A DNA stretch of 64,000 nt from Malurus cyaneus samueli. Lineage: Eukaryota > Chordata > Aves > Passeriformes > Maluridae. Under the pieces are notes generated by a model, which saw nothing but the letters and a program-made list of their open reading frames with translations, made no database searches and had not been told where the DNA came from. The position numbers and the translations under genes are program-made. Location of the stretch: NCBI GenBank assembly GCA_009741485.1, contig CM019214.1, forward strand, positions 9,270,543-9,334,542, given 5' to 3'. Position 1 is the stretch's first letter. Each line of letters starts with the position of its first letter. Of this stretch, positions 37,101-48,400 are shown piece after piece.

Positions 37101-37659
37101 GTTGGCTCAGCACAGCACAAATAGAGGACCAGATGCAAACCTTTACTTTGGGTTCCTGCCATTTCAGATATACATGAGTGGAGCTAATTCTGTTCCAAAG
37201 AAAATTTAAATTGTCTGGGTTTTTTTTTTTTTTCTTTCCATGTCCTTTGCATAGTCTGTTTTTGTTTATTAAGGCCAGGGTTATTTGGGCTTTTATCTAG
37301 GTCTTATTTAGGATGACTGAGTTGCTACGTCACTCTTGCTCCACCAAATCCAGTCCCCTGCTCTTCTAGGCTATCACATCTTATAATGCCACTCATAAAC
37401 TGAACAAGTGCTGTCTAAAGACACATTGAATATTTATTTTCCTGTTGTTGTTCCCTCTGCTCATATTGAAAAGATGCTCCAGAACCTCCTGTTTCAATCA
37501 CGCCTTTTTCTCAGCACGATGGCAACTCCAAATAAGGGAAGGCAGTCCGAAAGGAATAAATAATATTGTGTGGGGAAGAAAAGCAACTAACCTACACATT
37601 ATCATTAAGCAACAGGACGTGACAGGCAGTGTAATGTTTCTGGTTTTGTTGTGAGTCAG
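34186..37659. other. Unique non-coding DNA
   Basis: No gene is recognised. An old repeat fragment lies at 35584-35625. AT-rich unique sequence at 36000-36430 includes T runs and may contain regulatory DNA. Confidence 0.5.
35584..35625 (+). repeat. Fragment of an ancient dispersed amniote repeat
   Basis: The words gggagttttgcca, tgacttcaatggg and gatttcacc occur in the order and spacing seen in an old interspersed repeat common in reptile and bird introns. I cannot name the family with certainty; a MIR-like SINE is possible. Flanks are too decayed to extend. Confidence 0.4.
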
Positions 37660-38230
37660 GAAGATGAAGGTCATGTGATATCAGCTCTCTCTGTAGCACA
37701 ATAAACCTTATTAACATTATAAGATAAAAATAAATATTCAACAATTAAGGGGAAAAAGGGTCACACGTTTGCATCTGCTGGGGATTATTGACAGCAATCT
37801 GACATTACCGTCAGCTAAACCCACTGCTCTATTTTGTCCAGAGTTTCTAAAGCCATTATATAGTGATCAGTCTAATAAAGTCTAGATTAGAGGCATTTCT
37901 CTTGTGTACAAAGAGATTGGCTTTTGGGTTGCCTTGTGGAAAAGCAGCATTATTCTTAGGGAGAGAAAGGGTTAGTTGTCTCTAACAGCAATCCCGATGA
38001 AAAATGTAAACTGTCTGAGGCCATTTCAGACCTCCGGCAATATTTTATGCTAACAGGTTTATGTCTGAATTAACAAAGTTCTCTAACCACTTAGTCTGTT
38101 AAAATGCAGTTATTTTTAGTCCCCTTGCTAGGAAAGCATGTGCCAACCTGAATTTGGATTCTATTTATTACCATTTGCAATCACCTGGTGTCAGAGGCCA
38201 CGTGAATCCTGTGAGTTTATCTGATTTGAG
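37660..38230. promoter_or_regulatory. AT-rich motif-dense block, candidate developmental enhancer
   Basis: Non-repetitive, AT-rich sequence with many factor-like words: AGATAA, AAATATT, CAATTAAG, GATTATTGACAG, AACAAAG, TGCAGTTATTTTTAG and CATTTGCAATCACCTG. It has no simple repeat, no open frame of note and few CpGs. The texture matches that of vertebrate conserved non-coding elements. Inferred from texture, not from alignment. Confidence 0.4.
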
Positions 38231-39186
38231 TCTGGAGCATCCAAATGTACCTTTCAACTTGTTTCTTCATGCTGTGCATGTCTAGAGTGTTTTGCAGTAA
38301 TACCATAAGCCCCTACAAGTGCACAGAGTGATAGGAAGGAGCAGAGTAAGATACTGTCCCTTGGGTACCACATAGCTCGGAGGAAGGTGCTGAATTTGAA
38401 TTACCCCATATCCACTGACCCAGCATCAGAATGCAAACTTCCTTTTTTTTTTTTTTTCTCCCTTAGAAAGGATGAGGGAAGAATGTGGGGAGGGGGACTG
38501 GGGGAGTAATGTCACTTAGCTGGAGGATGTTATCAAGCCAGGTATCACTGAGGTGTGACGGCCCTCATTTTACAGTGCACGTGGAGATTTGCAACACAGG
38601 ATTGGCATCCAGCAGCTACTGCCCCAGACCTTCTGCTGCTGTAAGTCCTGGAACCACAGAGGGAGGGTGAAGGACCTTGTGCCAGCTCCAGCTGTGCTGG
38701 CTCAGGGCTGTGGTGGGAGGTTGTCCCAGTGCCTACAAGTACAGCTGTGGTGTCCTCAAAGACAGGAGGAAACATTGCACAGACACAACTGCACCCCCTC
38801 CTCAAACTGAGCCAGCCCAAAATGACCATTTTCCTTTCTCATTGTTCATTTTAGTTAAAATCTTCCAAAAACTTTAGTCAGCTGTTACATCCCTTCTATT
38901 TCCACTGTTTTTTAAGAACACGGGGATGATTTCAGCCCTGGAGGACAGTCTACAATGGCCTGCAAAATCACACTAATACCTCTCAGAAACATTGCTATAA
39001 ACACTTTTCTTGTTGGAGAGATAATAGCATTTTCACCTGGCTACCAGAGGTGGGAGTGGGACTCAACTCTTCTTTGAAAGTGGTTTGCATAAGGCTTTTT
39101 CACAAACTGTGTTAAAAAGAAGCTAAACCCTGTTGCACTATCACCTCTGTCACAGAGATTGTGATCAGCTCCAGAGCAGCAGAAAG

Positions 39187-39242
39187 ATGGTGAAATGGAG
39201 ATGGTGAGATGGAGATGGTGAGATGGAGATGGTGAGATGAAG
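39187..39242 (+). repeat. Four-copy 14-base tandem repeat
   Basis: The unit atggtgagatggag repeats at 39187, 39201, 39215 and 39229, with one substitution in the first copy and one in the last. A simple local expansion. Confidence 0.95.
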
Positions 39243-40319
39243 AGATCTCAGGCCAGACCTGAGATTTGTACCACAGGCTTTGGTTGAAAAGCCAAAACTG
39301 GAAAACTTTAGTCCTGAAAACAACCTGCTCAGCCCCACCAGGGGATTTTCTGCAAGAAGAGGCTGCCATTGCCTGGGGAAAGCCAGGTTGGCTGGCAAAG
39401 GCCCCCAGAAAAAAAAACATCCTGCACCGTTCCAGCAGCTGTTACCTTCTCTCCAAAGGCTCTGTCTGCACCTGGAACATTTTGCAGATGATATTCCCAA
39501 CCAGGTCTGGCACAGTACCAGTCCCAGGAGCACTGGGATCCTCAAACACTGTCTTGGTGGGAATTGTCTGCACCCAGGACCACCTATCAACCCCAGATGG
39601 GACTGAGTGAGTCCTGTCAGCCACTCCTTTGAGCAGCTGGCATTGTTCTAAGCTCTTCACCAACCAAATGAGGGCACAAGCAGGGCAGGGGGTTCCAGCA
39701 TTTTGAAGAGCCCCTGTACCTGCTGCTTCTCCACTTTAGGATTCTTGCATCTGCTAACATGAATGCTACTTGGCATGCAGGGGAAAGAATAAAAGCATAT
39801 TTTCTGAAACTCTGCAGAGTAACCATAGTCCAAATAAGCTTTGATCTGCCTACATTAGCAATGAAGTGACTAACTGGTCACTCTTGTGTGAGCCATTTTT
39901 GCATCTCTGCTCACAGATACCTCACTGTCACTGCTTTTGAGAGCTGTGGCACTGGTTCCCAGAAGCAGCTTTCCAAAATGGGGGCACAACGAAGAAGTTG
40001 CCCAGGTAGGGGCACAGACTATGACCAAATTTAAATTCATAATATGTGACTGTAGGCTTCTGTATCATATGGGATTTGAGAGAAAGACACATGGAAGCAT
40101 AAGGACCTTGGTGATTAGCCAGTACTGGATATGCCTTTTAAACCCTAGCACAGGATGATGTGCTATGAAATACCTAATTACATACCCCGTTTAATTTTAC
40201 TCCCTGTCTCCTGCACAAGTGCACACATGTAATATAAGGTTCAGAGTGCACAATTCATGAGGGCTCTATGCTGATAACCTCACAGTCTGTGGCTGAGGGC
40301 CTGAAGTCACCAGGCTCAG

Positions 40320-40455
40320 CACTGCATGGCAGCATGGAGAGCTAAAAGACTGAGCTAGGATCCAACTGTGCTGCTGTCATGTGCTGTAAGGGTGACTCTT
40401 TGATTGCTTTTGATTCTCATCCCTCACGGAAGGAGATAACATTTGTTTTATTTTC
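40320..40455 (+). mobile_element. Possible MIR SINE fragment
   Basis: An order of words matching a decayed MIR core: a ctgagctaggatcc-like segment, ctgtgctgctg, a 'gctgt..gggtgact' block, then 'gattctcatccctcac' and 'ggagataacatt'. Divergence is high, so this is a by-eye call. Confidence 0.35.
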
Positions 40456-43263
40456 CTTGGAGGAAAGGTACATATTTGCCTTGAAATTTCAAAAGAATTA
40501 AGTCCTCCTCCGTGTCCCAATTAGCTCTTAGTGCGTTTGGGCTGTGTGTAGCATTTTTCTACAGTGCTTTTAAATCCAGGAACAGGTATTGTGCTTGTGC
40601 CTGGAGACAGGACGTGCCCAGGAATTCTTCCACACAACCCTGACAGGTTTCTTTCTCCTTTGCCTGACACAGTGCAGCCCCAGTGCGAGGTACCAGCCAC
40701 CAGCAGTTAGTACTGGAGGGTCAAGGGACTGCAGAGCAGGCAGGGAAGGGGTGTACTTTCAGGGCAAAAGTTGGCTTTTCTTTTTTCTTTATGCAAAATT
40801 CATTCGGGACTTAAGCATTCAAGCGTGCCTTTTCTCCCTTTTCAGTGTGCAAGGGAGGTCCCCTAGCCAGTCAGTGAAAAAAACATCATTTTCTCCCAGC
40901 CTTTTGACACTTGCTCTCAACCTGAGCTTCCCTGCTTCAGAAAGACATGATCTTTTAAATTTAGATTGGTGATGTTTTGCTGCTAGCTGGTTACCATTAA
41001 ATCACTCTTACATCAGGCAGAAGTGAAATGTAAGTATTTATTTACAACCCCCAAAACAAGCCCCACAGTTTAAAAAGATGCACTCATAGAAATGCTGAAG
41101 TCTTTGTGCAGCCATTCTGGTAGGTCCAGGGAGATTCAAAGCTTCCCATCAGAATACATTCTCTTCTTTTCCTCCAAAAGCTTAACTACCTTTAAATGTT
41201 TCAAAAGGCAGCCTTGCTGCTCTTTCAGTGAAAACAAGCACTCTCACTCAGAGATGCAAATGTCAATGCACTAGACCAGTGTGTCTCATCCTGTTCCTGA
41301 CTTGACTAAACCAGCAACTCCTTCACTCAGTGAGGACTAAATCCTGCCTGCCCACCAAAAAAAAAAGAAAAAAAAAAAGTTGTGATGTGACTCTTCTTCA
41401 CTGCAAGTGTGCCTGTCTGTTAGATGCTGTATTTTATTTCACTCCAAACCTTAGCCATCACACTCACCACAAGCATCTGCTGGGGGCAAACATGAGTAGT
41501 TTATTACTCATTCCTGACTGAGACCAGCCACTGCAGTCATTGACTATTGCGTGGTGATGGAGGGATGTAGGAGTTGCACCCTGACATCTTCTGTTTTCAG
41601 GGCTGCAGGAACAGTCATTTCCTACTCAGACCCTTGGGTTTCTGTCCGCCTCCCACGCTCTGCCAGCAAAAATAGAGTGAGAAAGCGATTAGTGCATGGG
41701 AAAGGTTCACTGAGGGATTGTTGTCCCTCTGCAGAGTAGGTGCTTGGCTACCAGGAAGGCAGTCAAGGCATACAGGAAGGGAAAGAGGAGACAGTAATAA
41801 GTGCTGGAGAGAATGGGGCTCATTCTTCAGGCTGCCTTGGAGGAGCCTCTTCTCAGTGAGACTGCATCTCTTTGATTTGTGAGCTCTGAAGACATTGCAA
41901 CTCAGTTTCTCCTCTGTTTTGGGAAATAACTTGTGGGAGCTTTTGTTCTTCCTGGGACAAGTAGATACTCCCAAGCCCTCTTGCTGAGGGTTGATTTACT
42001 TATTTTCATGCAAAGAAGGGAAAACACTTGATATTGAACAGAATGCTCTCAAATGTGGTGTTTAGGAAGGAACCAGGCATAAGAAGGCTGGTTAAGCCAT
42101 CTTGACATGCTTGAAACTGGCTGACCTTCATCTTTAGAGTCTCACTCTACTCTCTGTCTCTAGACCTGTGTTGGACATGAAAATAATCCAGCTGCTATTT
42201 CACTACCAGCACACTGAAGGCTTCTCCCTAAATCTTCTTCCACACATGACAGACCTCCTCACAGTAAAGGCACACATCCTAACCTGACCACCCACCAATC
42301 CCTCTCCTTTCCTTCCATCTGAAACTGCCAGTTACAAGCATAACAGGCGTGCCTTGCCAAACCCTTCACAGTTCACTCTGTTTTTCAAGAAGCACAACCT
42401 TTCTTAAAAGCCTCTCTCAAGTCCAATGGAAAAGTCTGCAGCTATCTGTGTCCCTGGCACAGGGAAGAGTGCTTGCCAGGGCAAGGTTGTCTAGCCAACA
42501 TGCATAAAATTGCAAGAGACTCTCCAAAACCTCTCATCAGAGACAAATTAATTTCCTGCATTCTCCTCCAAGGTCATTTTTTAAATTGCTTGATGGAGGG
42601 AGACCTTGCTGGCAAGTTACTCATCTCCTGCCAGAACTAGAGCTCCATGTTTTCCACAGCAGTCAGTCCCTCACTGATTGCTCTCTCTGAAATTACCTTT
42701 TCCTGTGTGGCTATTTCTCTATGAGGGTACCATGCTCAGCTTTCTCAAGTCCAAGTCAACCAAGTTTATGGGATGAGTAGACCCACTGTGGAGTCAGGAG
42801 GGAGACAGGCAGATGTAGGAGTTCCTCTGTGCACAACACAGCTCAGGCTCAGCATTCCCACCTCTGCCCAGGTCAGATGGGTGAAACCAGAACCATTTGT
42901 GAGCCTCCTGTTGCAACTCTGAAGTGAGGGGAAAGTCAGAGTTACTTTAATGCCTTGGATAAAATTCACATCTCCTCTGGCCTTAGTCTGCAGAAAAGCT
43001 ATTTTGAAGGACAACTTCTTGATTTGGTGGCATCAAGCAGCACACAGATGTACTGCAGAATGATTTCTCAGTGGAAGATGCACCTTCATCAGGACTACCA
43101 GCCCCATGGCACAGTGCAATTAACTCAGTCTGCTGTCCTGAGTATCTTCACTCTTGCGCTGCTTTCCAGCAGTGTCCCCTGAGTGACTGTAAATTTCACC
43201 CTCTCCTTCTCAAGAAAGACAGGCTTACAATTTCAAAAAGGAAGGAATGGCACTTCTAGCAAA

Positions 43264-43350
43264 ATGTAGCACAACATGGTCTTTATTCCACGGGGACAAG
43301 TCTAAGGGAGTCCTCCTTTCGTGTGTGGTGTGACTCCTCACACCACAGCT
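43264..43350 (-). other. Minus-strand AATAAA with adjacent perfect hairpin, LTR-like 3' end
   Basis: On the minus strand a perfect 10-base stem with a 4-base loop (43324-43333 paired with 43338-43347) is followed about 35 bases later by AATAAA and then by GTGCTACA. The hairpin, poly-A signal and ACA end recall the R-U5 end of a retroviral LTR or the 3' end of a short transcript. No U3, TATA box or opposite LTR end was identified, so the identity is open. Confidence 0.3.
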
Positions 43351-46300
43351 TCCCCCCTCACCCAGGGCTGCAAGGAAATGATGTTGAAGCTGAATACTCC
43401 CTTTCCATCTCTGTCTCTCTGGCCTCTGTGGCCTCTCTGCAGAGGAAGAACAGGATGTTGTTCCTTCAGTAAGAGGAGGAGAGCTACTTTAACAAACCAC
43501 AGCCAATTTTTCCAGCTTTTGGTGTAGTACGGTGTGTCAGCATTTGATCCAGTCAATTCCATGCCGATGACTTCTTTGCTTTTTCTTTTTGCTTCTGTCT
43601 TAGCCAGGTATCAGCAGATAGGCCAGATATTCACAATCCCCCTGTGCACGTGCTTCAGGCACAGCCTAATCCCTCCTCTGGGCAGTAAAAGCTTTTCAGA
43701 AAAATAATCTGACAGCAGAGAAAAAGCACCAAATCTTAGCATCAGAAGAAAGCAAAGGCAAAATTCCCCATAAAAGGCCATGTACTGCTCATACCCGCTG
43801 CTCCTTAGACAGGAAACCTCTTAAAAGAGCTCTTCCAGTTCTGGCTCTTCGCAGCCCCATAGGTTTATGTGCACATGTGTGAGGCAGAGAGCAGCAGAAT
43901 GTCAGAGTGTGGCTTTCTCTCTGCTGATGGTTGCAGACAGACCCAACACTGAGGGCACGAGATAGCATCGGGCTCGATTGGCATCAAAGCTGCTGCTACC
44001 GCTTCTTCGCAAAGCAAAAAAGCAAACAGGAAAAAAAAGGATCCATTTCAGTTTTTCAGTTCTCAGCTGCGCATGTAGCAAGAAGCAGCATTCAAATCAA
44101 GGGTGTTTGAGTCCTGACAACCCTCTGTTGGTACTCACTGTTCAAAATGACCCTTTTGTGGTCTCCTGTTACCCACAAGATCCTCAGTTTTATTACTGGT
44201 ACCAGTGCATTTACAGACTCCACACCTTCCTTCTGCATTATGATCATGTTACTGCACAGCTCCTCAACCTCTCTGAGATTCTTAAAGACCGAGTTCTACT
44301 CAGGGGCAGGAGACATTGAACATCCCACACCTGCTAATGTTACAGCAGTGATGTTACTCCACCAGAAGAAAACCTGAGGTAGAGGAAGGATGCAGGACCA
44401 CTGTTTCCCCACACCTGTGGCACCTCCTGAGTTCAGAGTAAGGTGGTCTGTACTTGCCTGTGCCTTCCGTGTTGTTGTAACACTGATGGCAATTTTTCTA
44501 AGCCATAAAGGGAGAGTACAACTTCCTCCAATGGAAAATTAAAAAAAAAAAAAACAAAAAACCCAGGTTTTGTCGGTTCATTTCCATAAAGCCCAATGCA
44601 TTATGCATTATCTCATTCAAAGGTAAATAGTGGATACACACATGGATGAAAGATTAAATCCTGGAAATTCTAAACAATTGGCAGGAGGCATAACCATGGC
44701 AAATTGATTCTGTTCCCTCTCTGCAAAAAAAAAAAGGAATGAAAGAATATTTGTGCATTTTTTAAATTACATGTAAAATTTAAAAACATTTGTGGGTTGG
44801 GGTTTTTTTTTCAATGTTTTTGAATTTTATTTTTTTTCTTTTTAGCAGAAGTACATAGCAATTATGGGAAAGTTCCTTAAATTCTAAGGATTGTTTTAAA
44901 ACAAAATGTCTGGTAACCTTGCTATTGCTCATCTACAATATTAAGGGCCTGAGTACCTGAATGACAATGGCTGCATCTATCACAGCAATGATGTGCAGGG
45001 GCAAACAGTGCCAAACAGAGTGCCATGCAGAAAATGACAAAATCCTTACAGCCAATCTTATTGCCCCAAAGAGCACAGGTCAATTTAAATATGCAGGTGT
45101 TCTTTCTTGGTTGGCTGGTTTTATGTCAACCCTGACCCTACAGTAACTCCAGCCTTGCTGGTCAAAGGGGTTGTGTTAAAGTTGTAGGGCTGAGTTTGTC
45201 ATCTGTAAGATTTTGCCATTGCTCTGTGTATTGCCTCTCACAGAGCTGAAGTTTGGTGTCTGAGGGCATCAGGGAGCAGCCTTGCTGTCCTTATTGACTT
45301 TCACTTGGACTCAGGGTGGTTTAAGGTGCTGTTGCACAGTTGATCACAAATGTCTTTGTTTCCTGTGCTGTGTCCCAGCCCGGTGAGGAACGCAGTGACA
45401 GCACCAACCCCAGAGCAGAGCTGTGGACACTCCAGGCCTTGTTGCTGCTCCACCTGCACAGATTTCATTCCAAGCAGAATTCCTGCAAATTTCTGCTCCT
45501 TCTCTACCCAGAACATTCAATGCACAGCACTACGAGCAGGCACGATGACAAAAGCTTCACTGCCACTGTCCAAGTCGGCCAGCACAGTGGCAATTCTGTT
45601 AAGTGGCCACTGGGGCCAGAAAAGCCTCTTTTTTCTGTCCTGCACATTCTCTGTCACACCTGGTTGTACCACAGCACGTGTGTGTGTGTGCAGGTGTAGA
45701 AATGGGCTCATGTTGGCTGTGGTGGGGGAGGAAGGCACCCATCAATACAAACCTCAAACCTGCAGTTCCCCTGCCAGCCTTTGTAGCCACTGCCCTTTGC
45801 TGAGGACCACCTGGCTCTCCCACAGGCAGATGTGTGCTCTGGCACAGTGGCCTGGCCATCTGCAATCCAATTTACTCTGCATTTCACCTGATGAATCTCT
45901 CTCCCTTAAAATGCAGGAGCTGTGAGGCAGTGTGGCATTTAAAACAAGTTCCAGGTAAAGGAGCAGAGGAGCTCATGTTTGCATGAGCTAGATAGGCTTG
46001 TAATGTAGGCTGAGACCAACAAAAACTGTTCCATCCTCCTCTCCACTCCCAGCGACACATTTTCGTTGCTTCTTCATGCTGCTGGTGACACAGGGATGGC
46101 CTAGCAGGAAGCTAGAACAGGGAACTCATCTGGCTGAAAAAAAACCCGAAGATTTTTTACTGAGACATAACCCATTTCCAGACAACCATCAACGCTTACT
46201 CTCCCCCAAGGTCTCCCATGCTGTTGAGCATGGCCACCAGTATACACAGTTAAAGAACCCTTTTTCCTCTGCTTCCTTTCTCAATCTCAGAGGTGCTGAC

Positions 46301-48179
46301 AAGACCTCATTGAGCCATCTCTCTGAACTCTAACACAGAGCCTGAACATTCTCAGGCCTTCAGCACCCAATTTACACGGGGGCCTTTGGTCACACCTCAG
46401 CAAATAGAGTGATGTGATCCTCACAGTTTTTCTGTACTCCACTGCCATTTTGTCAGTACTCAAAGCAGCCACACCAGTGCTCAGGTTTCATCTGCCATTC
46501 CTAGAGCATTTCATTACTTCCTCAATTTTTTTTCCTTCCTGGATTTCACATTGCCAGATAAATTCACCCACTGCCTGCAAGCCACAGAGATTCCGTGTCC
46601 CACAGCTATTGGATATAAAGCAGCAGGGCAGTGGGGTCCGTCCAGTTGTTTTATTGTCATTATGTTCATGAGGATTTTTTTTTTTGTCAGTATTTTTCTC
46701 ATTGAAAAATGCTTTATCCATTGTCCTGAAATGATTGTCGAATTCAGTGTGGACTTACCAAATTGCTTTCCTGGAAAAAAATGCCAGGATTATATTCACA
46801 AAGCTGAGAGGAAGACAGCCACTTTTTATTCACTCATAAAGGATGTGGGAGTCCTGGGTTTAATTTCCTCGTCTGCCTGGGGGAACTTGAACCAGCATCA
46901 CTTATCTCTCAGGAGAATACCACGAGGCTGTGCTGTGCTGCATACTAAGGTGGGCTGTTCTCACTCTCTGCAGCTGGTGAGTCTTGATCTGCAAGAAGGT
47001 CTTTCTAGAGCCTCAGCTGAGCCCTCACATGGAAATGGTTCACCTGGCTTCCCAAGTTGTGCTAATGACCACTGATCTATTTTGGAACATGGAAGTGCTG
47101 TTGATAGATTACCCCCAACAGATCCTCGCTGTGCTCAAGGATGTGACGCTCTCCTCACAAACCAGAAGAGCAGGAACAGCAGCAGCAGAGGCCATTGCAC
47201 GTCCTGCACAGGCACTACATCAGCCAGAGCCACGTACCAAAGCTCATAAGGTAAAAAAACACCGCTCTCTCTGCTGAAGAAAATTACTTGTCCAGTCAGC
47301 ACAAGTTAAAGATAGGAAAACCAAATTAGTTCAAATAGAAAGTGTTCCTGATAGCACACAAATGCTTTTTTGAGGTCAGGGCTGATACACAAGATGAGTG
47401 CCAACATCAGTGGACCAAAACAGGTGTGTCAAGAGCTAAATCTAGCTGGTGGCTATTAGCATGGTCATCATCTTCTGGAAACACCTATTTTGATGCTGAT
47501 GATAGGCTAGGTGGAGGGAAAACAGAAATCTGAGAGTTGTCCTTGCCAGCTTTGAGACCTCACCTAACACCATGACACAGTTGGCACTTAGTTACCTGAT
47601 CTGATCAGACCTTCTGGCCACATTTTGGGCAGGAGACGCACAGATGTCATTGTCAGCTTCACCAAAATTCCAACTCAGTCCTGGAAACCGACTCAGAAGA
47701 TGAGGTCCTGACATGACCTCTTTCTTAGTTGTTTTGTCTTTTCCTCACATGTTTCCTCGTTCTCCTTCCTTCACCTTCTGTTTATACAAACGAGCCTAGA
47801 CAGGAAGGGTAGGGATTGTGCAACCCAGTGTGAATGACAGTCAGGGAGACTCCTAAAAACAGTGCCCAAAGAGGCAGACATTGGTACAAATCTCTTAGGG
47901 CCGAGGCCAGGTTTTGTGCTTGTCCTTTTCTAGCAGTGAGGCTGCAAGTAAAAGTGAACACCAGAAAAGGAAGTAATTTTTTTTTGTCTACTTTCCTTTT
48001 CTCTCCCCTTCTGCATACATGTGTCTTCAAGTGAGCAGAGTCCAAAATGAGTAACAACAACAGATCCAGTCTATCTCGATGAGTGTCTCTCTTTCCCCAA
48101 GAACAGTTTCTGCTGCTGTGAACTTAAATAAAGGGAAGGAAGATTGCTATAAGAACTGTCAGCAGCTAAGGGAAGAGGA
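43351..48179. other. Unique non-coding DNA
   Basis: No gene is recognised. A short GT run lies near 45680-45693, low-complexity A and T runs at 44540-44555 and 44700-44840, and a possible MIR-like fragment near 46845-46930. Confidence 0.5.
46845..46930 (+). mobile_element. Possible MIR-like SINE fragment
   Basis: The segment 'gagtcctgggttta ... cgtctgcct ... gaactt ... catcacttatctctcag' follows the order of MIR core words (gagacctgggttc, ctctgcca, gacctt, tcacttaacctctc), with heavy divergence. Weak by-eye evidence. Confidence 0.28.
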
Positions 48180-48400
48180 ATAATGGACGCTTTTAACAGG
48201 AAAGTCTTACTTAATACTTTATTTTTCAAGTGCTTAAACTGTTTTTCCTCCTTTTTGTGTACCTTTAATTAAAGGTTAAAAGACTTCTACTGGTGATTGT
48301 TTGCCATGGTAACCAAGTAGGCAGAGGTCTCTGAATTCAAAACCCAAAACCTTTTTAAGTGTTTAATGTTGCACGATGTCGGGGTCATGTTAGCATCTTT
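48180..48400. promoter_or_regulatory. Candidate enhancer with X-box and AT palindrome
   Basis: Within 52 bases lie CCTTTAATTAAAGG, a perfect 14-base palindrome (48262-48275) built around a TAATTA core, and TTTGCCATGGTAAC (48300-48313), which matches the palindromic RFX X-box GTTGCCATGGTAAC at 13 of 14 positions. The surroundings are unique, AT-rich and free of open frames. RFX factors control ciliary and some neural genes. The target gene is not visible here. Confidence 0.4.
48300..48313 (+). promoter_or_regulatory. RFX X-box-like motif
   Basis: TTTGCCATGGTAAC has both half-sites, with a central CATG and a single departure from the palindromic consensus at the first base. This length of match is rare by chance in 64 kb. 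Binding is inferred. Confidence 0.45.

Larger units (their letters stand above)
38231..43263. other. Unique non-coding DNA
   Basis: No gene is recognised in 5 kb. It holds a G-rich cluster at 38476-38504, a 14-base tandem repeat at 39187-39242, and a MIR-like fragment near 40320-40455. Confidence 0.5.

Noticed and set aside
45678..45693. GT dinucleotide microsatellite
   Set aside because: Too short to be a notable repeat.
45350..45925. 191-codon plus-strand frame as a gene
   Set aside because: Cys/Ser/Leu-rich translation with no domain; three other frames are open in the same place.
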